A stretch of 64,000 nt of DNA from Scatosoma sp048465415 (GTDB lineage: Bacteria; Bacillota; Clostridia; Christensenellales; Borkfalkiaceae), in the NCBI GenBank assembly GCA_048465415.1, contig DBFWLO010000010.1:57954-121953 (forward strand), read 5' to 3'. This document shows positions 34,821-41,749 of the stretch, piece by piece; position 1 is the first letter of the stretch; each line of letters starts with the position of its first letter. A program made the translations under genes and the position numbers. A model generated the notes under the pieces. That model did no database searches and was not told the origin of the DNA. It saw only the letters and a list, made by a program, of their open reading frames with translations.

Positions 34821-35570
34821 ATGGCGAAAAGAAACGACGCGCGTCTCAGACGCGCGGTGTGCAGTCTCGCGCTGTCGCTGGTAATGTTTGTCACCGCCTT
34901 GTTTACGTACGCCGGATTTTCTCTCGGCTGGTTTTCCTCCAATCAAAAAGTGGGCGCGGGCGGGGCTCAGCTGGGCGTTGCCGTGCTCGATGTGACTGCT
35001 AAGTTCGAGGCCTTCGACAAAGCCGGAAATTCTGTCTCGATAGACGGAGAGCGCGGCGATATTTCCTTTGAAAAACTTCTGCCCGGCGATACCGTTTCCA
35101 TACGCCTCACGCTCACCAACAACACCGAAAAGGATTTGCGGGCGGATTTTTCCCTGCTCGCGCCCGAGGCCTGCGAAACGCCTGTCGTCTCGGCGGACGG
35201 CTTCGTCTATTACTATCTCGGCTCGCAGATCCGCGTGAAAGAAATGAAATTAAACGATACGCTCCTGTCCGGGCCGGGAGGTGCAAACGAGCTTCGGCTC
35301 CTCGCTCCGGCGGACGGGGATTATGCGCCAACGCCGGACGGCGTAAAGTTCGGCGTGAATAAGTTGCTTATCCCGCAAGATTTACCGCTCTACTCGGGCG
35401 CGATTCTTCCCGCGAAAAACGGCGAAACTGTCTCTCCTCAAATTTTTCGGATCACTTTGGAATTTGTAAATGCACAGTTCGATCAGAGCGCGCTCAAAAA
35501 GTTCGGCAAAAACGGAGAAGTGTGTTTTCGCCAACTCGACGCGGCGTATACCGCCGTATCCGCTTCTTGA
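34821..35570 (+). CDS. Secreted protein with SipW-type signal, third gene of riboswitch operon
   Basis: A 249-residue protein with a basic start, a signal helix at about residues 12-30 and a GWFSSNQKVGAGG region at the mature start that matches the first protein of the operon. The body is a beta-sandwich-like domain: a typical LPGDTVSIRLTLTNNTEKDL strand pair near residue 90 recalls the TasA/camelysin fold, in which extra domain strands polymerise. AGGAGG precedes the start by 7 bases. The gene is 47 bp after the large gene and is followed by the operon terminator. A TasA-like fibre subunit is the best guess. Confidence 0.72.
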   Translation: MAKRNDARLRRAVCSLALSLVMFVTALFTYAGFSLGWFSSNQKVGAGGAQLGVAVLDVTAKFEAFDKAGNSVSIDGERGDISFEKLLPGDTVSIRLTLTNNTEKDLRADFSLLAPEACETPVVSADGFVYYYLGSQIRVKEMKLNDTLLSGPGGANELRLLAPADGDYAPTPDGVKFGVNKLLIPQDLPLYSGAILPAKNGETVSPQIFRITLEFVNAQFDQSALKKFGKNGEVCFRQLDAAYTAVSAS

Positions 35571-35602
35571 AAAAAGACTCCCCTGCCCAGGGAAGTCTTT
35601 TT
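35571..35602 (+). terminator. Terminator of the secreted-protein operon
   Basis: AAAAAGACT pairs with AGTCTTTTT around an inner CCCT/AGGG stem and a GCCC loop. It follows the third gene at once and, read on the minus strand, could also serve uppP. Confidence 0.85.
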
Positions 35603-35628
35603 AAACGGGACGTTGCACGCGCCGTAAG

Positions 35629-36474
35629 TCATGCCAGCTGCGGTATGACGATCGCGAGGAGCACGACGGCGCCGAGCGCGATACGGTACCAGCCGAAGGG
35701 CTTAAAATCGTGTTTCTTGACAAAATTCATGAGGAATTTGATGGCGAAGAGGGAGACGAGGAAGGCGACGACGCAGCCGAGCACCAATGCAAAAATCTCG
35801 GTGCCGGCGAACCCGCCGCTGGCGAGAAGGAACTTGACGATCTTGATAAAACTGGCGCCGAACATGACGGGGATCGCCAAAAAGAAAGTGAATTCCGCGG
35901 CGGCGGGACGCGCTACGCCGACCAGGATCGCACCGAGAATGGTAGCGCCCGAGCGCGAGGTGCCGGGGATCAGGGACAGGACCTGAAAACCGCCGATCAT
36001 CAATGCCGTTTTCCAGTCTATCTCCTGCGTCGTTTGGATACGGAAAGCGCGTTTTTTATTGCGGTTTTCGACAATGAGGAACGCGATACCGTAGAGGATA
36101 AGCATAGCCGCGATGACGACGGGTTTGTGGAGATGCGCTTCGAGAAAATCGTCGAGGGGGATTCCGATGACGGCGGCGGGCAGACAGGCGACGATCACTT
36201 TTCCCCAAAGAGAAAGGATATCCTTTTGCACGACTGGCTTTTCTTTATTTTTCCACTGAAAAGGAAAGAGTTTTTTCCAAAAAAGCGCCACCACCGCGAG
36301 GATTGCGCCGAGCTGAATGACGACGAAGAACATAGATTTGAATTCGTCGCTCTGACGTAGAGGCAGGAAGGTGTCGAAGAGAATGATGTGGCCCGTACTG
36401 GAAATGGGCAGCCATTCGGTGATCCCTTCGACGATTCCCAGCAGAATAACTTTGATTATTTCTACAAATTCCAT
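35629..36474 (-). CDS. uppP: Undecaprenyl-diphosphate phosphatase UppP (BacA)
   Basis: A 281-residue membrane enzyme that recycles undecaprenyl diphosphate to the monophosphate carrier used in peptidoglycan and teichoic acid synthesis. Family blocks are GIVEGITEWLPISSTGH (residues 13-29, with the catalytic Glu and Ser) and LIPGTSRSGATILGA (about 166-180), with about eight helices. It is transcribed leftward from a strong promoter at 36543-36571, with GGGAGGAA before the start. The usual length is about 270. Confidence 0.95.
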   Translation of the reverse strand: MEFVEIIKVILLGIVEGITEWLPISSTGHIILFDTFLPLRQSDEFKSMFFVVIQLGAILAVVALFWKKLFPFQWKNKEKPVVQKDILSLWGKVIVACLPAAVIGIPLDDFLEAHLHKPVVIAAMLILYGIAFLIVENRNKKRAFRIQTTQEIDWKTALMIGGFQVLSLIPGTSRSGATILGAILVGVARPAAAEFTFFLAIPVMFGASFIKIVKFLLASGGFAGTEIFALVLGCVVAFLVSLFAIKFLMNFVKKHDFKPFGWYRIALGAVVLLAIVIPQLA

Positions 36475-36542
36475 ATCTTTCCTCCCGCCGCGGCGGCCGA
36501 TTCTTTATTTAATCTCTTCTTACCATATTCGACAATAATCAA

Positions 36543-36571
36543 ATTATAACATGAAATTCCCGTTCTGTCCA
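36543..36571 (-). promoter_or_regulatory. Promoter of uppP
   Basis: On the minus strand TGGACA (36566-36571) and TATAAT (36543-36548) are 17 bp apart, 69 bp upstream of the uppP start. Confidence 0.78.
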
Positions 36572-36622
36572 TAAAATTCACAATAATTTCAAAAAAATAT
36601 TCAAAAAATACCCCTTAAAGGA

Positions 36623-36651
36623 TTGCAATTCTTTTAAAGCTGTGCTATAAT
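36623..36651 (+). promoter_or_regulatory. Promoter of the cold-shock gene
   Basis: TTGCAA (36623-36628) and TATAAT (36646-36651) are 17 bp apart. Transcription would give an untranslated leader of about 128 bases, the long-leader arrangement known for cspA-type genes. Confidence 0.78.
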
Positions 36652-36744
36652 AATAGCGTATTCAAAATAGAAACTGTGAACGGCTACGGTTTTGAATTTG
36701 CCTTTTGCTGTAAATCCAGATCGACGTGTTTTATGTTCTTATTC

Positions 36745-36783
36745 GGGGTACAAAAAAATTTTTATTTCTAATGGAGGTACCCC
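36745..36783 (+). promoter_or_regulatory. Leader hairpin overlapping the csp ribosome site
   Basis: GGGGTAC (36745-36751) can pair with GTACCCC (36777-36783). The right arm starts at the last G of the GGAGG ribosome site (36773-36777), and the loop is AT-only except near the site. It may gate translation by temperature (inference). Confidence 0.5.
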
Positions 36784-36785
36784 AA

Positions 36786-36998
36786 ATGAGTCAAGGTACG
36801 GTAAAATGGTTTAACTCGGAGAAAGGCTATGGCTTTATTGCCAACGATGAAGGCGGCGAGGACGTTTTCGTACATTATTCCGCTATTCAGTCGGACGGCT
36901 ACAAGAGCCTGAAAGAAGGCCAGAAGGTTTCTTTCGACACCGAAGCCGATCCCAAGAATCCCAATAAGCTGCGCGCGGTGCATGTCAACGCTCTGTAA
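36786..36998 (+). CDS. csp: Cold-shock protein (CspA family)
   Basis: A 70-residue single OB-fold RNA and DNA chaperone. The RNP1 motif KGYGFI and RNP2 motif VFVHYSAI are present and the length is exactly that of Bacillus and Clostridium Csp proteins. The start at 36786 (MSQGTVKWFN) follows GGAGG; an in-frame ATG 60 bp upstream lies in the leader and is rejected. It is monocistronic with a terminator at 37084. Confidence 0.95.
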   Translation: MSQGTVKWFNSEKGYGFIANDEGGEDVFVHYSAIQSDGYKSLKEGQKVSFDTEADPKNPNKLRAVHVNAL

Positions 36999-37083
36999 GC
37001 CTGAACAGCAAAAGTGATTTTGTGTAAGACATAGGTTATGTCTGAGACGAAAAACGCTTGCGAAAACGAAAATCGTATTTTTC

Positions 37084-37119
37084 AACCGCACTTGTCTTTT
37101 CGGACGGTGCGGTTCTTTT
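37084..37119 (+). terminator. Terminator after the cold-shock gene
   Basis: AACCGCAC (37084-37091) pairs with GTGCGGTT (37107-37114), followed by CTTTTATT. Confidence 0.78.
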
Positions 37120-37155
37120 ATTCATTTCCGATCATTCAAAAAAGGAATCCGCTGC

Positions 37156-38172
37156 ATGGAGAAAGAAGAAAAAACGCAAAACGGTCCGTCCTCCGCGGTT
37201 GAAGAGCCCAAGTCCGCCGAACGGACGGACGAAGCAAATTCAAAGGACGCGTCTCGGGGCGATAGCGCCGAGACAAACGAAGAAGAGATTTCTACTTCCG
37301 AAGAAAAGGGAACAGCGGAATCGCTTTCGCGGGAACCGGGGGCGGACGAGAAAAAGAAAGGTTTGTTCGCGAGGGGTAAGGACAAGCTCGTTCACTGGAA
37401 AAACGCGCTCTTCGACGCTATAAACGAGCGTTCGGCGGAGATCAAGCACGCCAAAGCCAAGCGCATTGTCGTGGGCGTAGCGATCGCGTTGATCGCTGTT
37501 TTTTTCATCGTATTCTATTTTCTCGTGGGGAAAAAGATTGCCCTCTTCATCAATAAACCCGAAGAGTTTCGCGCTTGGCTGGAAAGTTTCGATAAAGGGA
37601 GCATCGTCATCTTTATCTTTCTGCGCGTCGTGCAGACGGTTTTAAAGCTTATTCCCGGCGAAGCGCTGGAGATTGCCGCGGGGTGCGCTTTCGGCGTATG
37701 GGGCGGACTCTTATGGTGTTCGGTAGGCAGCATCATCGGTTCTCTGATCATCATTTTCCTCGGCAAGCGCTACGGCATGAAGCTGGTGGGATTGTTCGTC
37801 TCGCCTGAAAAAATGCAGTCTATCTCTTTTCTCAAAAATAAAAAGCGTTTGAATTTCACCTTTTTCCTTCTCTATTTTATCCCGGGCACGCCGAAAGATA
37901 TGTTCACCTGGCTGGTGTGTCTGACCGATGAAAACGTTTTTCTGTTCGTCCTCATCACAGCCATCGCCCGGATTCCTTCCATTGTCACCTCCACGTGGTG
38001 CGGGCAGGAACTGGTGAATGCAAATTATCCGCTCTCCATAGGGATTTTTGCGGCCACGATCGCACTCAGCGTTATCGGCGGGCTCATTTACAAATTGGTT
38101 TTAGGCAAACGCAAGAATAAGGAAGCGACCGAAAACGGAGGAAAGCCCTCCGACGAGTCTGCGAAAAAGTAA
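37156..38172 (+). CDS. TVP38/TMEM64 (DedA/VTT) family membrane protein with acidic N-terminal extension
   Basis: A 338-residue protein. The first 85 residues are highly charged, rich in Glu, Lys and Ser. The rest is a VTT/SNARE-associated domain with about six helices, including GSIIGSLIIIFLGKRYGMK and the re-entrant block YFIPGTPKDMFTWL. Homologues are lipid scramblases or envelope-maintenance proteins (partly established for DedA and VTT proteins). The extension is unusual for bacterial members and may be a cytoplasmic interaction tail. Start 37156 has AAAGGA 10 bases upstream. Confidence 0.82.
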   Translation: MEKEEKTQNGPSSAVEEPKSAERTDEANSKDASRGDSAETNEEEISTSEEKGTAESLSREPGADEKKKGLFARGKDKLVHWKNALFDAINERSAEIKHAKAKRIVVGVAIALIAVFFIVFYFLVGKKIALFINKPEEFRAWLESFDKGSIVIFIFLRVVQTVLKLIPGEALEIAAGCAFGVWGGLLWCSVGSIIGSLIIIFLGKRYGMKLVGLFVSPEKMQSISFLKNKKRLNFTFFLLYFIPGTPKDMFTWLVCLTDENVFLFVLITAIARIPSIVTSTWCGQELVNANYPLSIGIFAATIALSVIGGLIYKLVLGKRKNKEATENGGKPSDESAKK

Positions 38173-38192
38173 AAATTCAAAAAGCGTATCTA

Positions 38193-38226
38193 AACCGGCC
38201 GAAAAGGTCGGTTTTTCGGTTTTTTT
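38193..38226 (+). terminator. Terminator after the TVP38-family gene
   Basis: AACCGGCC (38193-38200) pairs with GGTCGGTT (38206-38213, one G-U), followed by TTTCGGTTTTTTT. Confidence 0.78.
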
Positions 38227-38404
38227 GAACGAAAAGAAACAAGATGCGATTTTTGCCGAAAAAACGCGCAATCTGTCATAATAAGGGTGCAAAAATTCCT
38301 TTAAAAACGACAGAAAAAAGAAAAAACAAGTAGAAATTTTTGCGATTTTTTACCATATTCGTGATTGTTTTCTATTTTTCGACAAACTCAGACAAAATTT
38401 TTTA

Positions 38405-38432
38405 TTGACTTTTCCCCGTATTATGTTATAAT
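38405..38432 (+). promoter_or_regulatory. Promoter of the second 58-residue gene
   Basis: TTGACT (38405-38410) and TATAAT (38427-38432) are spaced by 16 bp, and GGGAGG lies just before the start codon at 38465. Confidence 0.78.
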
Positions 38433-38464
38433 AGTATCACAATTTAATTGGGAGGATAAGCTAC

Positions 38465-38641
38465 ATGTTATTAAATTATTGTGCTAAAACGAAAGAAAAA
38501 ATTACGTTGAACCAGATACGGGACGAGGTGCTTGCGATGTTGAAAGTTTGCTTTGAAGGCGAAACGGAGGAGGCGGGCGATAAGCTCAAATTGGTATTGC
38601 CCGACGGTTCGGCTTTTGCCGTTTATGTCTGCGAAGAGTGA
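38465..38641 (+). CDS. Small protein of 58 residues, unknown function
   Basis: ATG 38465 to TGA 38639-38641 gives 58 residues, with a strong GGGAGG ribosome site 7 bases upstream and its own promoter. The N-terminal half looks helical (KEKITLNQIRDEVLAML), and the second half looks like a beta hairpin ending LPDGSAFAVYVCEE. No membrane segment or known domain is visible. It stands alone between terminators, so it is an independent small gene. Confidence 0.68.
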   Translation: MLLNYCAKTKEKITLNQIRDEVLAMLKVCFEGETEEAGDKLKLVLPDGSAFAVYVCEE

Positions 38642-38706
38642 TTTTTCTTTCCGTAGTTTAAGGATCGGAACTTCTTCCGGTTCCGAGGAAAACTTATTGT
38701 AGCAAA

Positions 38707-38749
38707 AACAAAGCGCGCTATTGACAAATAGCGCGCTTTGTTGTATAAT
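38707..38749 (+). promoter_or_regulatory. Promoter of lgt embedded in a 16-bp perfect palindrome
   Basis: TTGACA (38721-38726) and TATAAT (38744-38749) are 17 bp apart. The last bases of -35 lie in the 4-base loop of a perfect inverted repeat with arms 38707-38722 and 38727-38742; the right arm is nearly the entire spacer. The palindrome could also end transcription of the small gene. Confidence 0.8.
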
Positions 38750-38810
38750 AGTTTTATAATAAAACTCCGACGCCGGAGTGGACGGCGAAACGAAGGAGGA
38801 AAAACACAAT

Positions 38811-39755
38811 ATGCATCCCGATCCGTTGTTTTGGGGGATCACCCTTTACGATATATTTATTCTCGTCGGCGTAGTAGCGGCCTTTTTGCTCGCCGATTCA
38901 ATGACGGTGAAGAGAGGTTTTTCCGTCTCTTTACAGCGTATCGTCATCGTGTGCGCGCTTGCCTGCGTGGTGGTGGGATACGGCGCGGCGGTGCTTTTCC
39001 AGGCCTTCTACAATTTTATGGAAACGGGGAATTTCGAGATCGCCAACGATACGGGCGCAACTTTTTACGGCGGTCTCATCGGCGGCGCAATCGCTTTCCT
39101 GCTCATTTATTTTATCGCGGGCAAGCATTTCTGCAAGAACAACGAAGCTGTCAAGCGCTTTCCGGATATGCTGGATATAGGCGCTGCCTGCGTGCCGTTG
39201 GCGCATGCGTTCGGTCGGCTCGGCTGTCTGTCCGCCGGCTGCTGTCACGGCAGGGAAACGGACGCCTGGTACGGTATTAAAATGTGGGTGGAGATCGGAG
39301 GCTCTTACGGGTATAAAAAGGTGGTGCCCATTCAGCTCTTTGAAAGCATTTTCCTCTTTATCCTCGCCGCGGTGCTCATTGTGCTTTTCTTTAAGAATAC
39401 GGGTAAACATAAAATTCCGCTCATGCCCGTATATTGCGTAGGTTACGGGATATGGCGTTTTATCATCGAATTTTTCCGCGCGGACGACCGAGGCGAGACC
39501 ATCGTTCCCTTCCTGACGCCTTCGCAGCTCATCGCGTTGCTGCTCGTCGTGGTCGGCGTCGGCTATTTCGTTTTATGGTACTTCAAATGGCGGAAAAAAG
39601 AAGCCCCGGCATTGGCCGTGGGAGAAGATGCGGAGGAAAACGAGTCGGAAAACGCTGACGGACAGGCGCCGGCGTCCCAATCCGAAAATGAGGAAAAAGA
39701 TCGGGATAACGACGACGAAAAAGTTCAGCCGCCTTCCGATAAGAAAGACGAATAG
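38811..39755 (+). CDS. lgt: Prolipoprotein diacylglyceryl transferase Lgt
   Basis: A 314-residue membrane enzyme that transfers diacylglycerol from phosphatidylglycerol to the lipobox cysteine of prolipoproteins; the window encodes four such proteins. The Lgt signature region is HAFGRLGCLSAGCCHG near residue 130, with the essential Arg, and about seven helices. The last 55 residues form an acidic, charged cytoplasmic tail not needed in E. coli Lgt. Start 38811 (MHPDPLFWG) follows AAGGAGGA; the GTG at 38778 lies in the leader. Confidence 0.93.
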   Translation: MHPDPLFWGITLYDIFILVGVVAAFLLADSMTVKRGFSVSLQRIVIVCALACVVVGYGAAVLFQAFYNFMETGNFEIANDTGATFYGGLIGGAIAFLLIYFIAGKHFCKNNEAVKRFPDMLDIGAACVPLAHAFGRLGCLSAGCCHGRETDAWYGIKMWVEIGGSYGYKKVVPIQLFESIFLFILAAVLIVLFFKNTGKHKIPLMPVYCVGYGIWRFIIEFFRADDRGETIVPFLTPSQLIALLLVVVGVGYFVLWYFKWRKKEAPALAVGEDAEENESENADGQAPASQSENEEKDRDNDDEKVQPPSDKKDE

Positions 39756-39780
39756 CAAATGTTTCGACGAATTTAAAGAA

Positions 39781-39814
39781 AACGGAGCGGTCTGTCATAT
39801 AGGCCGCTCCGTTT
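39781..39814 (+). terminator. Terminator hairpin after lgt
   Basis: AACGGAGCGG (39781-39790) pairs with CCGCTCCGTT (39804-39813), ending GTTTG. It is the first of two hairpins. Confidence 0.7.
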
Positions 39815-39830
39815 GTATAAGAAAAAGTAA

Positions 39831-39864
39831 GACGGTTAAGGCTTAGCCTTAACCGTCCTTTTTA
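39831..39864 (+). terminator. Second, strong terminator after lgt
   Basis: A perfect 12-bp stem (39831-39842 and 39846-39857) with a TTA loop is followed by CTTTTT. Confidence 0.88.
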
Positions 39865-39931
39865 CTGAAAAAGAGATGATCGATACAAGTAAAAATATTT
39901 GAAAAAATTAGAAAAATTTTCCAAAAAACAC

Positions 39932-39960
39932 TTGACAAACTAATAAATATGTGCTATTAT
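39932..39960 (+). promoter_or_regulatory. Promoter of the holin-like small gene
   Basis: TTGACA (39932-39937) and TATTAT (39955-39960) are spaced by 17 bp, 46 bp before the start codon. Confidence 0.78.
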
Positions 39961-40006
39961 TAGTATATCAAATATATTTGAAGAGATAAGAGGAAAGGAG
40001 GAAGGA

Positions 40007-40333
40007 ATGGAAAACATCGAATACATTTTTTCACTGGCGGGAGCTGCGCTGAGTCTTCTGGCGGCTTTTCTGACCGTCGTCGTCAAGTTGATGAAGGTGG
40101 TCAAGGAGTGGAGAGAAGTTGCGGACCGGGAGAAGATCGTCGCCAAGCTGCCCGATCTCATTGCGGAGGCGGAAACGTTTTTGGAATACAGCGGGGAAGA
40201 AAAGAAGGCGTATGTATTGGACAAGATCTCGCGGTTTGCCGTGGAAACGGGGATTCAGACGGATCTGGAATTTGTTTCCGGGAAGATAGAGGAGCTCGTG
40301 AAATTGTCGAAAGAGGTAAATAAGCGCGGGTGA
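40007..40333 (+). CDS. Small membrane protein with helical tail, holin-like in plan
   Basis: A 108-residue protein with one N-terminal membrane helix (about residues 5-28) and a long charged amphipathic helix to the end, which reads EKLAEAETFLEYSGEEKKAYVLDKI-like in the middle. This plan recalls phage LL-H-type holins and small Firmicute membrane proteins, but no lysin or other phage gene is near, so a phage origin is not supported. AGGAGG precedes the start, and it is a monocistronic unit with its own promoter and terminator. Confidence 0.65.
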   Translation: MENIEYIFSLAGAALSLLAAFLTVVVKLMKVVKEWREVADREKIVAKLPDLIAEAETFLEYSGEEKKAYVLDKISRFAVETGIQTDLEFVSGKIEELVKLSKEVNKRG

Positions 40334-40401
40334 ACCCCCGGACGATGAACGCAGCTTTGCCAGATTTTAAGTAAGAGAGAAAGAATGAAAAATATAAACG
40401 A

Positions 40402-40433
40402 CGGGTGCGGCTTTTCCGCCGCGCCCGTTTTAA
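40402..40433 (+). terminator. Terminator before galK
   Basis: ACGGGTGCGG (40402-40411) pairs with CCGCGCCCGT (40420-40429, one G-U), followed by TTTT. Confidence 0.75.
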
Positions 40434-40462
40434 AAATCTCTTTTTAATTTTTTAAATTCCCG

Positions 40463-40491
40463 TTGACTTTTTTCTTCCTACATGCTATAAT
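40463..40491 (+). promoter_or_regulatory. Promoter of the galKT operon
   Basis: TTGACT (40463-40468) and TATAAT (40486-40491) are 17 bp apart. The 100-base leader holds a hairpin AAAGTAT/ATACTTT (40518-40524 and 40530-40536) and an overlapping long-range pair CGTTAAAG/CTTTAACG (40492-40499 and 40533-40540). Confidence 0.78.
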
Positions 40492-40591
40492 CGTTAAAGA
40501 AAAATAAAACAGAGGGAAAGTATTTCTATATACTTTAACGTTCAAGTAGCTCTGTAAATAAAGATAATAAAAAACCGGAGGAATGCAGGCC

Positions 40592-41749
40592 ATGGAGCAA
40601 AAAGAAGCGGAAGGTTTATTCGAACAGTTATTCGGTGCGCGGGCGGAGGATCTGTTTACCGCTGCGGGCAGGATCAATGTGATCGGCGAGCACGTGGATT
40701 ACTGCGGGGGCAAGGTATTACCCGCGGCGCTCAATCTGCGCTGCAACGTTTACGGAAGAAAGAACGGCAAGAACGTCATTCGCGTCGCGGCCAGCGACTT
40801 CAAAGAAGTCGTGACGTTGGAGATCGATAAGCTGGATTCTTATAAAAGTCTCAAATGGGGCAACTATCAGGCCGGCGTCGCCTATTATCTCCGCGAGAGC
40901 GGCACGCCCATCGTCGGCTGCGATCTGCTTTACGATTGCACCGTTCCGTTCGGCAGCGGCCTTTCCTCGTCGGCGGCCATGGAGGTCTCGACGGCGGTTG
41001 CGCTGTCGGAATACGCGGGCGTGGAGTATGATAAGAAACAACTGGCGCTGATCTCTCAAAAAGCCGAAAACAAGTATGCGGGCGTCAACTGCGGAATCAT
41101 GGACCAATTCGCTTCCGCGATGGGCAAAAAGGACCACGCAATCCTGCTTGACTGCGCTACCCTCGAATACGAATATATTCCTTTAAAACTCGGCGATTAC
41201 TGCCTTGTCGTCGCCAACTGCAATAAGCCGCATAACCTCGTGGAGAGCAAGTATAACGTTCGCCGTCACGAAGTGGAGACGGCTTTAAAAGAGATTCAAA
41301 AAATAAAACAACTCACTTGTCTGGCGGAGCTTACGCCTAAGGAGTTCAACGAAGTCAAATACGTATTGTCGGGGATCGTCACGCAGCGCGCGGAGCACGT
41401 GGTGATGGAGTGTCAGCGCGTGAAAGACGCGGCGGCGGCTTTGAAGGCGGGCGATCTTGTAGAGCTCGGCCGGCTTCTCAACGAGAGCCATTACAGTCTG
41501 CGGGATTTATACGAGGTGACGGGAAAGGAACTCGATACGCTGAGTGCGCTGGCGAGAAAGGAAACGGGCTGTCTCGGTTCGAGAATGATCGGCGCGGGTT
41601 TCGGCGGCTGTACCATTTCCATCGTCAAAAAGAACGCGGTGGAAGGTTTTGTCCGCCGTGTCGGCAAAGCGTACTACGACGCGATCGGCTATCGGGCTTC
41701 TTTCTATGAAACTTCGATCGAAGACGGGATTACGGTGCAAAAATTATGA
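40592..41749 (+). CDS. galK: Galactokinase GalK
   Basis: A 385-residue GHMP kinase that phosphorylates galactose at C1 in the Leloir pathway. The galactokinase signature GRINVIGEHVDYCGG (about 25-39), ATP loop GSGLSSSAAM (about 125) and the third GHMP block GFGGCTISIV (about 340) are intact. ATG 40592 is chosen because GGAGG is 10 bases upstream; ATG 40583 would be only 1 base after it. The stop overlaps galT by ATGA. Confidence 0.94.
   Translation: MEQKEAEGLFEQLFGARAEDLFTAAGRINVIGEHVDYCGGKVLPAALNLRCNVYGRKNGKNVIRVAASDFKEVVTLEIDKLDSYKSLKWGNYQAGVAYYLRESGTPIVGCDLLYDCTVPFGSGLSSSAAMEVSTAVALSEYAGVEYDKKQLALISQKAENKYAGVNCGIMDQFASAMGKKDHAILLDCATLEYEYIPLKLGDYCLVVANCNKPHNLVESKYNVRRHEVETALKEIQKIKQLTCLAELTPKEFNEVKYVLSGIVTQRAEHVVMECQRVKDAAAALKAGDLVELGRLLNESHYSLRDLYEVTGKELDTLSALARKETGCLGSRMIGAGFGGCTISIVKKNAVEGFVRRVGKAYYDAIGYRASFYETSIEDGITVQKL

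Noticed and set aside
40007..40333. Prophage remnant based on a holin-like protein
   Set aside because: No lysin, integrase, capsid or attachment repeats are nearby, and the gene has its own promoter and terminator.
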